The notes: generated by a model not told the origin, from the letters alone. A DNA stretch of 45,345 bases from Marine Group I thaumarchaeote (GCA_013390905.1 JACATG010000007.1:20971-66315), one strand, 5' to 3'; shown: positions 24,625 to 33,604, counted from the stretch's first letter. A program made the numbers and translations.

Positions 24625-25434
24625 ATGAAATTTCTATTTGTACTGTTATTTGTTCCCCTTTTAATAATTCCAGCTTTTGCTGAATCTCAAATTTTACCAA
24701 CTGAGAAAGGTACACTAGATGTTAAATTAACATATGAACCAATTGAACCAAATATTCAGACCAAAATAAGTATTGATTTTATCAATCCCTTTACACAGAA
24801 GATACAAATTCATATTGACTATACAGTTGCAGTTTCAAAAGATGGTGAAACTGTTTTTGGGCCAACTCAACTCATTCATACATCTGAAGGTTCTGTAAAA
24901 ATTCCAATTGATTTCAATCTTGGTGAAGGAGTATATTCCATGGACGTTGAAGTGGAGGGAATTTTATTCAATCCAATTCCACCAGAAACAGTTTCTTTTG
25001 ATATTATAGTGGGTGAGGCTCATGCTCAACTTATTACAACACCTGAGAATGGAGAAAATGGCGGATGTCTAATTGCTACTGCCACTTATGGTAGTGAGAT
25101 GGCATTAGAAGTTCAACAGCTTAGAGAACTCAGAGATAATACTATTTTATCAACAGAATCTGGAACTGCATTTATGACTGGATTCAATCAATTCTATTAT
25201 TCATTTTCACCAACAATTGCTGATCTAGAAAGAGAGAATCCTGTTTTCAAGGAAGTTGTGAAATTAACCCTAACTCCAATGATATCATCATTATCTTTAC
25301 TGAATTATGTAGATATTGATTCAGAGGAAGAGATGCTTGGATATGGAATCTCTCTAATTCTACTAAACATCGGAATGTATGTTGGAGTTCCGGTATTTGG
25401 AATTCTAAAGTTGTACCAGTTTAGGAAAAACTAA
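24625..25434 (+). CDS. Secreted protein with CFI-box-like C-terminal domain
   Basis: The 269-residue protein has a signal peptide (residues 1-19, ending PAFA). Residues 20-130 are a beta-sandwich-like domain. The C-terminal part begins GGCLIATATYGSEMALEVQQLRELRD (147-171), which resembles the CFI-box C-terminal domain of bacteria (CFIATAAYGS...LRxFRD). It ends with a hydrophobic segment (240-262) and a basic tail, indicating membrane anchoring. The last 120 residues are almost the same as those of the next gene. ATG 24625 suits a leaderless start. The function is unknown. Confidence 0.8.
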   Translation: MKFLFVLLFVPLLIIPAFAESQILPTEKGTLDVKLTYEPIEPNIQTKISIDFINPFTQKIQIHIDYTVAVSKDGETVFGPTQLIHTSEGSVKIPIDFNLGEGVYSMDVEVEGILFNPIPPETVSFDIIVGEAHAQLITTPENGENGGCLIATATYGSEMALEVQQLRELRDNTILSTESGTAFMTGFNQFYYSFSPTIADLERENPVFKEVVKLTLTPMISSLSLLNYVDIDSEEEMLGYGISLILLNIGMYVGVPVFGILKLYQFRKN

Positions 25435-25437
25435 TTC
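25060..25437 (+). repeat. Duplicated CFI-box-like domain, copy 1
   Basis: The last ~375 bp of this gene match 26037-26414 closely, including long identical stretches (for example the 47 bp from AGAGATAATACTATTTTATC onward). Confidence 0.85.
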
Positions 25438-25490
25438 TGTTTCTGGAAATTCCAGTGAAGTTTTTATGTATGCGTACAAGTAATTTGTCT

Positions 25491-26411
25491 ATGAAGACTA
25501 TAGCAATTTGCTCTTTCTTCGTACTATTTGCTATCGTAGCTGGAATAGGTGCAACAACACCAGCTGCTTTTGCACAAGCAGAAGTCACAATTACTCCAGA
25601 CCCAGGTTCTGGAGAACCTACTGATGATTGTATAGATGTCGAATACGGATGCTACATCCCAGGAACTGCAACAGTAGATGTTGGCGGAAAGGTAATATTT
25701 TCTAACACTGACTCTGCAGCTCATACATTTACTTCAGGAGCTATAACAGATGATATTGTAGGACTCGTATTTGGTGAGAGAATGATTAAGTCAGGTGATT
25801 CATTTGAATGGACTCCAGATACTGTAGGTGAGTTTCCATACTTTTGTATGATTCATCCTTGGATGGATGGTTGGATCATAGTACAAGAAGCAGGAACTGC
25901 TGAAGAGACTGTGGAAGAAGTAATGGAAGAGACTGTGGAAGAAGTAATGGAAGAGACTGTGGAAGAAGTAATGGAAGAGACTGTGGAAGAAGAAACTATG
26001 ATGGAAGAGACTGAAGTTATAGATGAAACAGAAGGTGGTGGATGTCTAATTGCTACTGCAACATTTGGTTCAGAACTAGCACCACAAGTACAACAACTAA
26101 GAGAGCTTAGAGATAATACTATTTTATCAACAGAATCTGGAACTGCATTTATGACGACCTTTAACCAATTCTATTATTCGTTTTCACCAATAATTGCTGA
26201 TCTAGAACGTGAACACCCTGTTTTCAAAGAAGTTATGAAAATAACACTAACTCCAATGATATCGTCATTATCTTTACTGAATCATGTCGATATTGATTCA
26301 GAGGAAGAGATGCTTGGGTATGGAATCTCTCTAATTATACTAAACATTGGAATGTATGTTGGAATTCCTGTATTTGGAATTCTAAAGTTATACCAGTTTA
26401 AGAAAAACTAA
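25491..26411 (+). CDS. Secreted cupredoxin fused to a CFI-box-like domain
   Basis: The product of about 306 residues has a signal peptide (1-29, ending AAFA), then a plastocyanin-like domain (30-133) with type 1 copper ligands H78, C119, H122 and M125 (FPYFCMIHPWM) and an extra Cys pair C47/C54. An acidic linker follows, with three repeats of TVEEVMEE. The C-terminal CFI-box-like domain (GGGCLIATATFGSELAPQVQ) ends in a hydrophobic anchor. ATG 25491 is preferred to GTG 25455 because TTTTTATG lies about 28 nt upstream. The cupredoxin probably carries electrons or copper outside the membrane. Confidence 0.88.
   Translation: MKTIAICSFFVLFAIVAGIGATTPAAFAQAEVTITPDPGSGEPTDDCIDVEYGCYIPGTATVDVGGKVIFSNTDSAAHTFTSGAITDDIVGLVFGERMIKSGDSFEWTPDTVGEFPYFCMIHPWMDGWIIVQEAGTAEETVEEVMEETVEEVMEETVEEVMEETVEEETMMEETEVIDETEGGGCLIATATFGSELAPQVQQLRELRDNTILSTESGTAFMTTFNQFYYSFSPIIADLEREHPVFKEVMKITLTPMISSLSLLNHVDIDSEEEMLGYGISLIILNIGMYVGIPVFGILKLYQFKKN
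25908..25979 (+). repeat. Three 24-bp tandem repeats in the cupredoxin linker
   Basis: Perfect units encode TVEEVMEE three times, with a degenerate fourth from 25980. They are in frame and code for an acidic spacer. Confidence 0.9.
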
Positions 26412-26414
26412 TCC
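26037..26414 (+). repeat. Duplicated CFI-box-like domain, copy 2
   Basis: The counterpart of 25060-25437. Differences are mostly silent or conservative. Confidence 0.85.
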
Positions 26415-26445
26415 TATTTATGGATCACAACCCCAATTTGGATTA

Positions 26446-27561
26446 ATGAAGACTAAAGCAATAAGCTCAATTTTTGTACTATTTGCTATCGCAGCAGGTA
26501 TGGCCTCAATGGCACCAGCCGCTTTTGCAGACGAGTCACAAGGAAACCCCCACAATATTGAAACAGCAGATACTATGTTGGCTGTTCCAGGTTGTTCGGA
26601 TGAAGAAATAGGTTGTTACACTCCAAATACTATGACAGTTGATGTTGGTCATACTGTAACAATGACAAATGCAGATGTAAGTGCACATACATTCACATCA
26701 GGAACTGTAGAGAATAATGTTGGTACTCCAGACGACATATTTGATTCGGGGTATCTAATGAATCAAGGTGATTCTTTTGATTATCTTGCAGATACTGCAG
26801 GTGAATTTCCTTACTATTGCATGCTACATACATGGATGGTAGGGACGCTCGTAGTACAAGAAGCAGCAGCTGAAGAAGCAGCCGCAGCAGAACTAGCAGC
26901 TGAAGAAGCAGCCGCAGCAGAACTAGCAGCTGAAGAAGCAGCCGCAGCAGAACTAGCAGCTGAAGAAGCAGCCGCAGCAGAACTAGCAGCAGCTGAAGAA
27001 GCAGCCGCAGCAGAACTAGCAGCTGAAGAAGCAGCCGCAGCAGAACTAGCAGCAGCTGAAGAAGCAGCCGCAGCAGAACTAGCAGCAGCTGAAGAAGCAG
27101 CCGCAGCAGAACTAGCAGCAGCTGAAGAAGCAGCCGCAGCAGAACTAGCAGCAGCTGAAGAAGCAGCAGATGTAGAGTTGATAGTAGAAATTTCAGAGTC
27201 AACAGTAATGGGTGGAACTCAAATCGAACTTGATTTCAATGTATTACACGTTAACTATGATTTGACTGCAACTCAAAATGGTGAAGTAGTTTTTGAAGAA
27301 ACTGGTCTACACTCTATGGAAAACATTGCAACTCATCAAATAGATGCAGTTGGTTCTCCTGACAACCCAATAGATGTTAAAGTAGTTTCTTTAGGAATTG
27401 GTGCACCAGGTAATAGTGATAATTGGACTGGACCAGTAGGTCAAGTTACAGAAATACAAGTAGTTCCAGAATTTGGTACAATTGCCATGATGGTACTAGC
27501 TGTAGCAATCATCAGCATCGTAGCAGTAACTGCAAAATCTAGAGTCATTCCAAGATTTTAG
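26446..27561 (+). CDS. Secreted cupredoxin with Ala/Glu repeat and PEFG sorting tail
   Basis: The 371-residue protein has a signal peptide (1-28), a plastocyanin-like domain with H81, C125, H128 and M131 (FPYYCMLHTWM) and Cys pair C50/C57. A repeat of AEEAAAAELA (nine units plus a partial, about residues 142-241) follows, then a second beta domain, then VVPEFGTIAMMVLAVAIISI with a basic end (RVIPRF). The last part is a PEFG-CTERM signal, thought to be cut by an archaeosortase. CCTATTTATGG about 27 nt before ATG 26446 suggests a leaderless promoter. It is a sister of the preceding cupredoxin with a different anchor. Confidence 0.9.
   Translation: MKTKAISSIFVLFAIAAGMASMAPAAFADESQGNPHNIETADTMLAVPGCSDEEIGCYTPNTMTVDVGHTVTMTNADVSAHTFTSGTVENNVGTPDDIFDSGYLMNQGDSFDYLADTAGEFPYYCMLHTWMVGTLVVQEAAAEEAAAAELAAEEAAAAELAAEEAAAAELAAEEAAAAELAAAEEAAAAELAAEEAAAAELAAAEEAAAAELAAAEEAAAAELAAAEEAAAAELAAAEEAADVELIVEISESTVMGGTQIELDFNVLHVNYDLTATQNGEVVFEETGLHSMENIATHQIDAVGSPDNPIDVKVVSLGIGAPGNSDNWTGPVGQVTEIQVVPEFGTIAMMVLAVAIISIVAVTAKSRVIPRF
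26869..27168 (+). repeat. 30-bp tandem repeat encoding AEEAAAAELA
   Basis: Nine essentially identical 30-bp units and a partial tenth, some separated by an extra GCA codon. All stay in frame and encode a helical Ala/Glu rod. Confidence 0.95.
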
Positions 27562-27573
27562 GAATCCTCTTTT

Positions 27574-28200
27574 CTATTTTCTTTTTATTAAAGCAATTAT
27601 CGCTAAGATAATTGCAGCAGCAGCAATTGATAATCCAAATATTGCAAAGTCATATGCTGCACCACCATTAGAAGTGCTAGTTTCACCGGATTTTAATTTG
27701 GAAACATCTTGTTGAAGAGAGGAAATTGCATTTTTTAAAGCAGAGACATCTGCAGAACCTTTACTACTTGTAGGAGGAAAATCAAGAACAGATGTACTTT
27801 CTACATCTTCGATTGGAATTTGTACATCAATTGGAGTTCCATGAATATTGCCTTTCAGATCAAGAAAATAACTACCAGTTTTAGTTGGAATTATAGGTGA
27901 AAAATAGTACCCAGGTCTTGGATCGGAATTAATATCAATTTTTTTGGTAGTACCACCATACATAGCTGTGGCCTCCAAATTTTTGAAGACACTAGTGACT
28001 CCTGTGTATGTGCCTTCAGTTTCTCCAGATTCAGTAATTTTTAAGATAATGTCATTTCTAATTCCTACAACAGGAGGCTCAATTCCCCAACCTATTTCAA
28101 TTTCATATTGATCAACTTCCACAGTAGTATGTGCAAAAGAGGGTACAATCATTCCAATTGAAAATAATAATACAATAAATCCAAAAATTATTATCTTCAC
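27574..28200 (-). CDS. Membrane-anchored secreted protein, N-terminal His after cleavage
   Basis: The 208-residue protein has a signal peptide (1-23, ending SFA), so the mature chain may begin with His (HTTVEVDQYEIEIGW). A beta-rich domain follows, then a coiled segment (about 150-172, VSALKNAISSLQQDVSKLK) and a C-terminal transmembrane helix (about 184-205) with Lys-Arg-Lys. It is divergent from the CopC-CopD gene and next to the cupredoxins, so a copper-related extracellular role is likely. I do not recognise the family. Confidence 0.75.
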   Translation of the reverse strand: MKIIIFGFIVLLFSIGMIVPSFAHTTVEVDQYEIEIGWGIEPPVVGIRNDIILKITESGETEGTYTGVTSVFKNLEATAMYGGTTKKIDINSDPRPGYYFSPIIPTKTGSYFLDLKGNIHGTPIDVQIPIEDVESTSVLDFPPTSSKGSADVSALKNAISSLQQDVSKLKSGETSTSNGGAAYDFAIFGLSIAAAAIILAIIALIKRK

Positions 28201-28301
28201 GGCTATTATTTGATATTAGATATTATTATCTTTACTTGAACTGGTATAAATTCCGAACACATGAAAACTGTTTAAATTATCAATAATGACCTGAAGATTA
28301 A

Positions 28302-31082
28302 ATGATGAAATTTCTGATTATTTTATTAATTATATCATCAATATCTATTCCGTTTGCGGCTGCACATCCATTTACAGAAGAAACCATTCCTAGTTTAACA
28401 TCAAGTTCACCAACTGGTGTTACAGAAGTTATTGTTTATTTTTCAGAACCAGTTGAGATTAATTTTAGTATACTCAAAGTACTTGACAGTAATGGAAGCC
28501 AGATTGATAACAAAGATACAAGTTACTATGAAGGAGAAGAGTCTCTTGTTGTTACAACTTCTCCATTAGAAGATGGAGTTTACACAGTTTCAACTAAAGT
28601 TCTATCAAAAATAGATGGGCATTTGGTTCCTGATGCTTTTTTGTTTACAATAGGTAATGTTGTAGTTGATCCTGCTTTGTTAGGACAAAGAGGACCATCA
28701 GAGATAGTATTTTTGCCTGAAGCAGGAGCTAGATTTCCTGGACTTGTAGGCCAAACAATTGTTTTGGGAGCTGTAATTGCATCTCTAATCATTTGGGGAA
28801 CACAAAACAAACAACTAATCAGAGAGGAATTAGACAAGATAGAATCCTTCCATCATGGAAAATTCATGTCAATTACAGGAATTGGACTTGTTTTAATTTT
28901 TGTTTCAAACATTTTGATGATTACAGTCCAGACTATCAGATTAGAAACTTCACCCATAGATGCAATTCAAACCAGTTTTGGCACTACATGGATAGTCAGA
29001 ATGAGTATTACAGTAATTTTACTAGGAATTTGGTTTTGGTTGTATAGAAAGAAAGTACTATCAAAGAAAAATCAGATACCAATGCTTGTGGTTATGCTTG
29101 CACTAATTGTGACTTCAAGCTTAATTGGACATGGTGCAGCTAGTGGAGAAACATCAGCACTTGTTTTAGATTATATTCATAATTTGGTTGCAGCAGTATG
29201 GATAGGCGGAATATTCTATTTTATTTTCATATTATTACCAACAATCTCGCAATTAAAAGAACCAAAACGAGAAAAGATGAGTCTGGTACTGATTCCAAGA
29301 TTCTCAATTGTATTTATCATTGCAGTGGGAATTGTAATTATTACAGGACCAACTCTTATGTGGTTCTTAGAGAGTGATGTAGGATTAATTACTGAATCAA
29401 TTTATGGTCAATTAATTATTCTAAAAATTTCAATTGCTGCAATAATGATCGGGTTGGGAGGATTTGCTCAGTTCAAACTACAAAAGAATGCAGAAAAAAA
29501 TCTTCAATCTGGAAAAATTACTGTCCACAAAAAGCTAAGGAGATCACTCAAAGTTGATGCAGGATTAGGAATTTTACTATTAGGAGTAGTTGCATTGCTA
29601 ACAAATGGAACTCTGCCAGCAGGAGAAATACAAAAAGTTGATGCGCAAGAGATTATCTATGGTTTTAAGATTACAGAATTTACTGAAAACACAAAATTCG
29701 ATATTGAAATTTCACCATTTTCAAGTGGGGTAAATACAATTATAATTAAAGTGAGTGACTTGGATAACAAACCACTGTATGATTCTGATCAGATCAAAGT
29801 AAAAGTATCAAATCCATCAAAGAACATTTCAACAATCGAAATTCCAATGGAAATTATTAAAGAAAATAAAGATAGTCCAACAGAATTTCAAGGAGAATTA
29901 ACATTTGGATTTTCTGGAGAATGGCAAGTAGAAATTGAAGCTCAAAGAACTGAAAATGCCAATGAATCAAAGATAATGTATTTGCTTGTAAAACCAAGGC
30001 TAACTAACATCCAAACTCAAATTATTGAATATGAGTTGCCAGAAGATGCAAAGCCTCTTTTCCCATTATATGATGGAAAAAATTCTATTTGGATAAGTGA
30101 TTCATCAGCTCCTCGTTTATGGCAATTTTCACTTGACACACAGGAATTTTCCTCATATTCATTTAATGGGCTTACTACAACATTTCTTACACAAGATAAC
30201 AAAGGAAGAATTTGGTTTACAGATACTCCTAGAAATCAGATAGGATTCTTTGATCCTGAAAATAAACAGATTACAACAAAAACAATTCCTAAACTAGATC
30301 CGGTAATCTCAGAGAATACTCCAATATTCATTCAAGCAGATTTTGATGGAAACATTTGGATTACAATTGTAAACAAAGATAGGATTCTAAAATATTTACC
30401 AGAACTTGATGTTTTTGAAGAGATTGTAATGCCAGATAAACAATCACTACCATTTGCTTTAGCAGTTGATGAAGAGGGAATGATTTGGTATTCTACAACT
30501 GGTGCAGGTAAGATAGGATTCATTGATCCAAAAGATAACAAAATAACTCAAATCTCAAGTGAACCATTACAGGCTCCAGAAGCCTTGATTTTTGATGATG
30601 ATGGAAATCTGTGGATTGCAGAGCATACAGGCTTGGCCATAACCAAATTCAACCCAGTTTTAGAAACATTTGAAAGAATTTCAGTTCCTGATAAAGATGC
30701 ATTACCATTTGGAATGACATTTGACAAGTATGGAAACATTTGGTTTGCACAGCATACAATAGATAAAATTGGAGTTTATGATCCAGATAATAACAATTTG
30801 ATTGAGATTCCAGTTCCAACTGAAACATCATTCATTCAATTTATGACATCAGATGGAAATGATAATGTATGGTTTGTCGAGCAACAAGCAAACAAGATTG
30901 GAACAGTAAAGATTACAGAAATTCCAGTAATTACTTCACAAATACAAACAACAAATGACTTTGAATTAAAGTATACAGAGATTGCATCACCACTAATTGC
31001 ATTAGGAATTATTGCAACATCATTGTTTTATGTAAAAAGTATACAAGATAAAAGAAGATTAAATTCTTTGATTAATTCTTAG
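28302..31082 (+). CDS. CopC-CopD-type copper protein fused to a beta-propeller
   Basis: The 926-residue protein has three parts. A signal peptide (1-21) leaves a mature N-terminus at H22; with D105 and H107 (KIDGHLVPDAF) this gives the CopC Cu(II) site. Residues 145-440 form about eight membrane helices of the CopD family, with conserved HGAASG and VAAVWIGG motifs. After a beta linker, residues 560-880 hold repeats such as IWFAQHTIDKIGVYDP, typical of Vgb/SMP-30-like propellers, and a final membrane helix follows. It is likely to handle copper at the cell surface. TTTAAATT about 30 nt before the ATG suggests a leaderless start. The end overlaps znuB by 11 bp. Confidence 0.88.
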   Translation: MMKFLIILLIISSISIPFAAAHPFTEETIPSLTSSSPTGVTEVIVYFSEPVEINFSILKVLDSNGSQIDNKDTSYYEGEESLVVTTSPLEDGVYTVSTKVLSKIDGHLVPDAFLFTIGNVVVDPALLGQRGPSEIVFLPEAGARFPGLVGQTIVLGAVIASLIIWGTQNKQLIREELDKIESFHHGKFMSITGIGLVLIFVSNILMITVQTIRLETSPIDAIQTSFGTTWIVRMSITVILLGIWFWLYRKKVLSKKNQIPMLVVMLALIVTSSLIGHGAASGETSALVLDYIHNLVAAVWIGGIFYFIFILLPTISQLKEPKREKMSLVLIPRFSIVFIIAVGIVIITGPTLMWFLESDVGLITESIYGQLIILKISIAAIMIGLGGFAQFKLQKNAEKNLQSGKITVHKKLRRSLKVDAGLGILLLGVVALLTNGTLPAGEIQKVDAQEIIYGFKITEFTENTKFDIEISPFSSGVNTIIIKVSDLDNKPLYDSDQIKVKVSNPSKNISTIEIPMEIIKENKDSPTEFQGELTFGFSGEWQVEIEAQRTENANESKIMYLLVKPRLTNIQTQIIEYELPEDAKPLFPLYDGKNSIWISDSSAPRLWQFSLDTQEFSSYSFNGLTTTFLTQDNKGRIWFTDTPRNQIGFFDPENKQITTKTIPKLDPVISENTPIFIQADFDGNIWITIVNKDRILKYLPELDVFEEIVMPDKQSLPFALAVDEEGMIWYSTTGAGKIGFIDPKDNKITQISSEPLQAPEALIFDDDGNLWIAEHTGLAITKFNPVLETFERISVPDKDALPFGMTFDKYGNIWFAQHTIDKIGVYDPDNNNLIEIPVPTETSFIQFMTSDGNDNVWFVEQQANKIGTVKITEIPVITSQIQTTNDFELKYTEIASPLIALGIIATSLFYVKSIQDKRRLNSLINS

Positions 31083-31890
31083 ATAATAGTCCAGCAGATT
31101 TTATTACCATGGTTCCCGCAAGAAGGCCAATTGACAACAAAACAATAGTTCCTGCAGGAGTAATATCAAATACATATGAGATTAGAATACCTACTACTAC
31201 AGAGAAAACAGAAAAACTCATTGAAATTATAGCCGTTTGTTTGAAGCCTTTGCCATACATAATTGCAGTCACATTAGGAATTACAAACAAAGCTGAAATT
31301 AGCAAAACACCTACAAGTTGGATTGATGTGACTACAGTTATTCCTGCCATAAACACTATCAAATAGTTTATTTTTTCTACAGGAATTCCACTAACTTTTG
31401 CCTGTTCTTCATTAAATGTTGAATAAAGAATTTGTCGATATAGTAATAAAATTACAATTAGGATTGCTCCAGTTAATGACAAGATTAGAACAGTATCATC
31501 TACGCTAACAAGAAGAATACTTCCAAAGAGAAAACTAAAGATATCAATTGTAAAACCCCCTGAGAATCCAATAATTACGAGCCCAACTGCTATTCCTGAT
31601 GATAAAAGTACTGCAATTGATGCATCACTAGATATGTTGTATTTGTCTTTGATTCTTGTTATTATTAGTGCACTTACTATTGAAACACCATAAGCTGTCC
31701 ATAATGGATAGACACCTGCTAACAAACCTAATGCAATTCCACCAAATGATGAATGTGCAATTGCATCACCAAATAATGAATAACGTCTTAAAACCAGGAA
31801 TAATCCAACAACTGAACAAAGAATTGCTATTGCAATTCCAGAAATTAATGCTCTATGCATAAAACTGTAAGTTAGAATTTCTAGAGACAT
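31072..31890 (-). CDS. znuB: Metal ABC transporter permease (ZnuB/ABC-3 family)
   Basis: The 272-residue protein has about eight hydrophobic helices and the ABC-3 family pattern (FMHRALISGIAIAILCSVVGLFLVLRR..., LFGDAIAHSSFGGIALG, LLISALFVIPNVTA). It imports zinc or a similar divalent cation with the ATPase 2 nt upstream and the binding protein before that. Its 3' end overlaps copC-copD by 11 bp in the opposite direction. Confidence 0.93.
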   Translation of the reverse strand: MSLEILTYSFMHRALISGIAIAILCSVVGLFLVLRRYSLFGDAIAHSSFGGIALGLLAGVYPLWTAYGVSIVSALIITRIKDKYNISSDASIAVLLSSGIAVGLVIIGFSGGFTIDIFSFLFGSILLVSVDDTVLILSLTGAILIVILLLYRQILYSTFNEEQAKVSGIPVEKINYLIVFMAGITVVTSIQLVGVLLISALFVIPNVTAIMYGKGFKQTAIISMSFSVFSVVVGILISYVFDITPAGTIVLLSIGLLAGTMVIKSAGLLSKN

Positions 31891-31892
31891 GA

Positions 31893-32615
31893 TTAATGAT
31901 GATGCATATGTTCTTGCATCGAAGCCTCTGAATATTGTTTAATCAGTTTATCATCAGAAAAGAATTTTTCAGACTCGCCATGAAAAAATAATGTTCTATT
32001 TAGACACGCTACATGATTTGCTAGTTGATTAACTGCATCCAAATCATGAGAAGACCAGATAATAGTAATTTTTTGTTTAGAATTTAATTCGCGGAGAATA
32101 CTGTAGAACAATTCTATGCTTTGTTGATCAATTCCTGTTACAGGTTCATCTAGAATCAGAATTTTTGGGTTATTTACCAAAGCCTTTGCAATAAAGACTC
32201 GTTGTTGCTGTCCGCCAGATAATTCACCAATTCTTCTGTTGCTTAGTTCATGTATCCATAATTGTTGTAAAATTTCATCAATTCTATTTTCATCAGATTC
32301 ATTTCTCAAACCCATCCTTACAACATCATTAACTGTAACTGGAAAATTTTTTTCGAAGATTGGTTTTTGTGGTACATATCCAATTTCTTTAAGATAATTT
32401 TTTGATTTTCTAATATCCTTACCAAAAAATTTGATAGTTCCTTTGTATTTTGTGTTAAGTCCTAGCATTGAATCAAAAAGAGTGGATTTTCCTGCACCAT
32501 TAGGCCCAATTATGCCTAGAAAATCTCCCTGATTGATTACAAAACTCACGTCATCAAGGGCTTTAACGTCTGGATATTGAACCGTAAGATTATTAATTTC
32601 AACTACTTTCAACAT
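31893..32615 (-). CDS. znuC: Metal ABC transporter ATP-binding protein (ZnuC-like)
   Basis: The 240-residue ATPase has Walker A GPNGAGKST (about 37-45), the signature LSGGQQQRVFIAKAL, Walker B ILILDEPVTGID and the switch His (WSSHDLD). The C-terminus is His-rich (EHMHHH), possibly a metal-sensing tail. ATG 32615 overlaps the end of the binding-protein gene by 7 bp, so the znuA-znuC-znuB order is a tight operon. Confidence 0.94.
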   Translation of the reverse strand: MLKVVEINNLTVQYPDVKALDDVSFVINQGDFLGIIGPNGAGKSTLFDSMLGLNTKYKGTIKFFGKDIRKSKNYLKEIGYVPQKPIFEKNFPVTVNDVVRMGLRNESDENRIDEILQQLWIHELSNRRIGELSGGQQQRVFIAKALVNNPKILILDEPVTGIDQQSIELFYSILRELNSKQKITIIWSSHDLDAVNQLANHVACLNRTLFFHGESEKFFSDDKLIKQYSEASMQEHMHHH

Positions 32616-33526
32616 AATGCTTCTCTTAGATTGTTAAGATTTTCAGTCATTTTAGAAATGTAAGTTCCATCAGTAAAAACTTCTATTGGAGATAAAATCA
32701 GAACTTTACCATCTATTTCATTTGCAATTATTTCAGATGTTTTAGTATTAACATTCTCTTCACTAAAAATAACTTTAATGTTTAATTTTTTGGCTGTAGA
32801 GATTACATTTTCTAATGTTTTTGCTGTGGCTTCTCCATGTGGATTGTTTGATAAAATAATTGTATGTTGATTTAGATTATATTCATCTGCAAAATATGAA
32901 AATGCGTCATGAAAAGCTACAAAATCTTGATTGCAATCAGATAATTCATTGCGAATTTTTAAATCAAGAAATTCTAATTCTTCAATGTATTTTGCTGCGT
33001 TTAATTGATAATATTGTTGATTTTTAGGATCTGAATCAGAAAAAGCATTTGCAATATTTTGTACTTGTATTTGTGCATAAACAGGATTTAACCAAATGTG
33101 TGGATCTCCAGAAGAATTAATTTGTTCTTGACCAAGATTCTTATCTAAAATTCCATTACTGGTATCAACTATCACTCCATGGTAATTAGTTTCTTCTAGA
33201 TTATCAATCCAATTTTCAAAACCTATTCCATTGATAATAATTAGATCAGATTTTTGCATTCTTTGCACATCTTTAATGGTTGGCCCCCAATCATGAGGTG
33301 CAACCCCAACTGGAACAAGTAAAGTAACATCAACTTTTTCTTGTCCAACATTTTGTGAAAATTCGTGAAGAGGATAAAATGATGAGATGACTTGTAGTTT
33401 TGAGTTATCAGTTGTTGTAAATTGTTGATTTGAGTTAGTTCCATAAACAACAATGATGCTTAATGGAATTATTACTGCAATTGCAATTATTGCAAACTTA
33501 ATTTGTGTATTCACGCAGCAACTCAA
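32609..33526 (-). CDS. znuA: Metal ABC transporter substrate-binding protein (ZnuA-like)
   Basis: The 305-residue protein has a membrane-spanning N-terminal segment (about 11-29). Cluster A-1 ligands H78 (VAPHDW), H143 (DPHIWLNP) and H206 (AFHDAFSY) are present with an acidic fourth position near PIEVFTDGT. The His-rich loop typical of many ZnuA proteins is absent. The start is TTG 33526 with a TATA element at 33546-33553 about 22 nt away; GTG 33514 is a possible alternative. It is divergent from the NikR-like gene and probably controlled by it. Metal is likely zinc, but manganese, cobalt or nickel cannot be excluded. Confidence 0.9.
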   Translation of the reverse strand: MSCCVNTQIKFAIIAIAVIIPLSIIVVYGTNSNQQFTTTDNSKLQVISSFYPLHEFSQNVGQEKVDVTLLVPVGVAPHDWGPTIKDVQRMQKSDLIIINGIGFENWIDNLEETNYHGVIVDTSNGILDKNLGQEQINSSGDPHIWLNPVYAQIQVQNIANAFSDSDPKNQQYYQLNAAKYIEELEFLDLKIRNELSDCNQDFVAFHDAFSYFADEYNLNQHTIILSNNPHGEATAKTLENVISTAKKLNIKVIFSEENVNTKTSEIIANEIDGKVLILSPIEVFTDGTYISKMTENLNNLREALC

Positions 33527-33528
33527 TA

Positions 33529-33547
33529 TAGATTATTAATAAATCTA
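33529..33547. promoter_or_regulatory. Inverted repeat next to the znuA start
   Basis: TAGATT-ATTAATA-AATCTA is a perfect 6-bp inverted repeat with a 7-bp spacer. It lies directly before the start of znuA, where a bound repressor would block transcription. Confidence 0.45.
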
Positions 33548-33550
33548 TAA

Positions 33551-33598
33551 AATGTTAATAATATTAATTGCTAAACTTATAAGATAATTAATAACATT
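33551..33598. promoter_or_regulatory. Inverted repeat flanking the TATA box of the NikR-like gene
   Basis: The arms AATGTTAATAAT (33551-33562) and ATTAATAACATT (33587-33598) are inverted with 11 of 12 matches and a 24-bp spacer. The spacer contains CTTATAAG (33576-33583), the likely TATA box, about 25 nt before ATG 33605. This resembles an operator, probably autoregulatory. Confidence 0.5.
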
Positions 33599-33604
33599 AG
33601 GCAT

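Noticed and set aside
26869-27168. CRISPR-like array
   Set aside because: The repeats are directly adjacent, in frame and without unique spacers; they are coding tandem repeats.
26693-27202. Leucine-rich 169-residue frame on the minus strand
   Set aside because: It is the antisense shadow of the Ala/Glu repeat; its repeats come only from the 30-bp units of the real gene.
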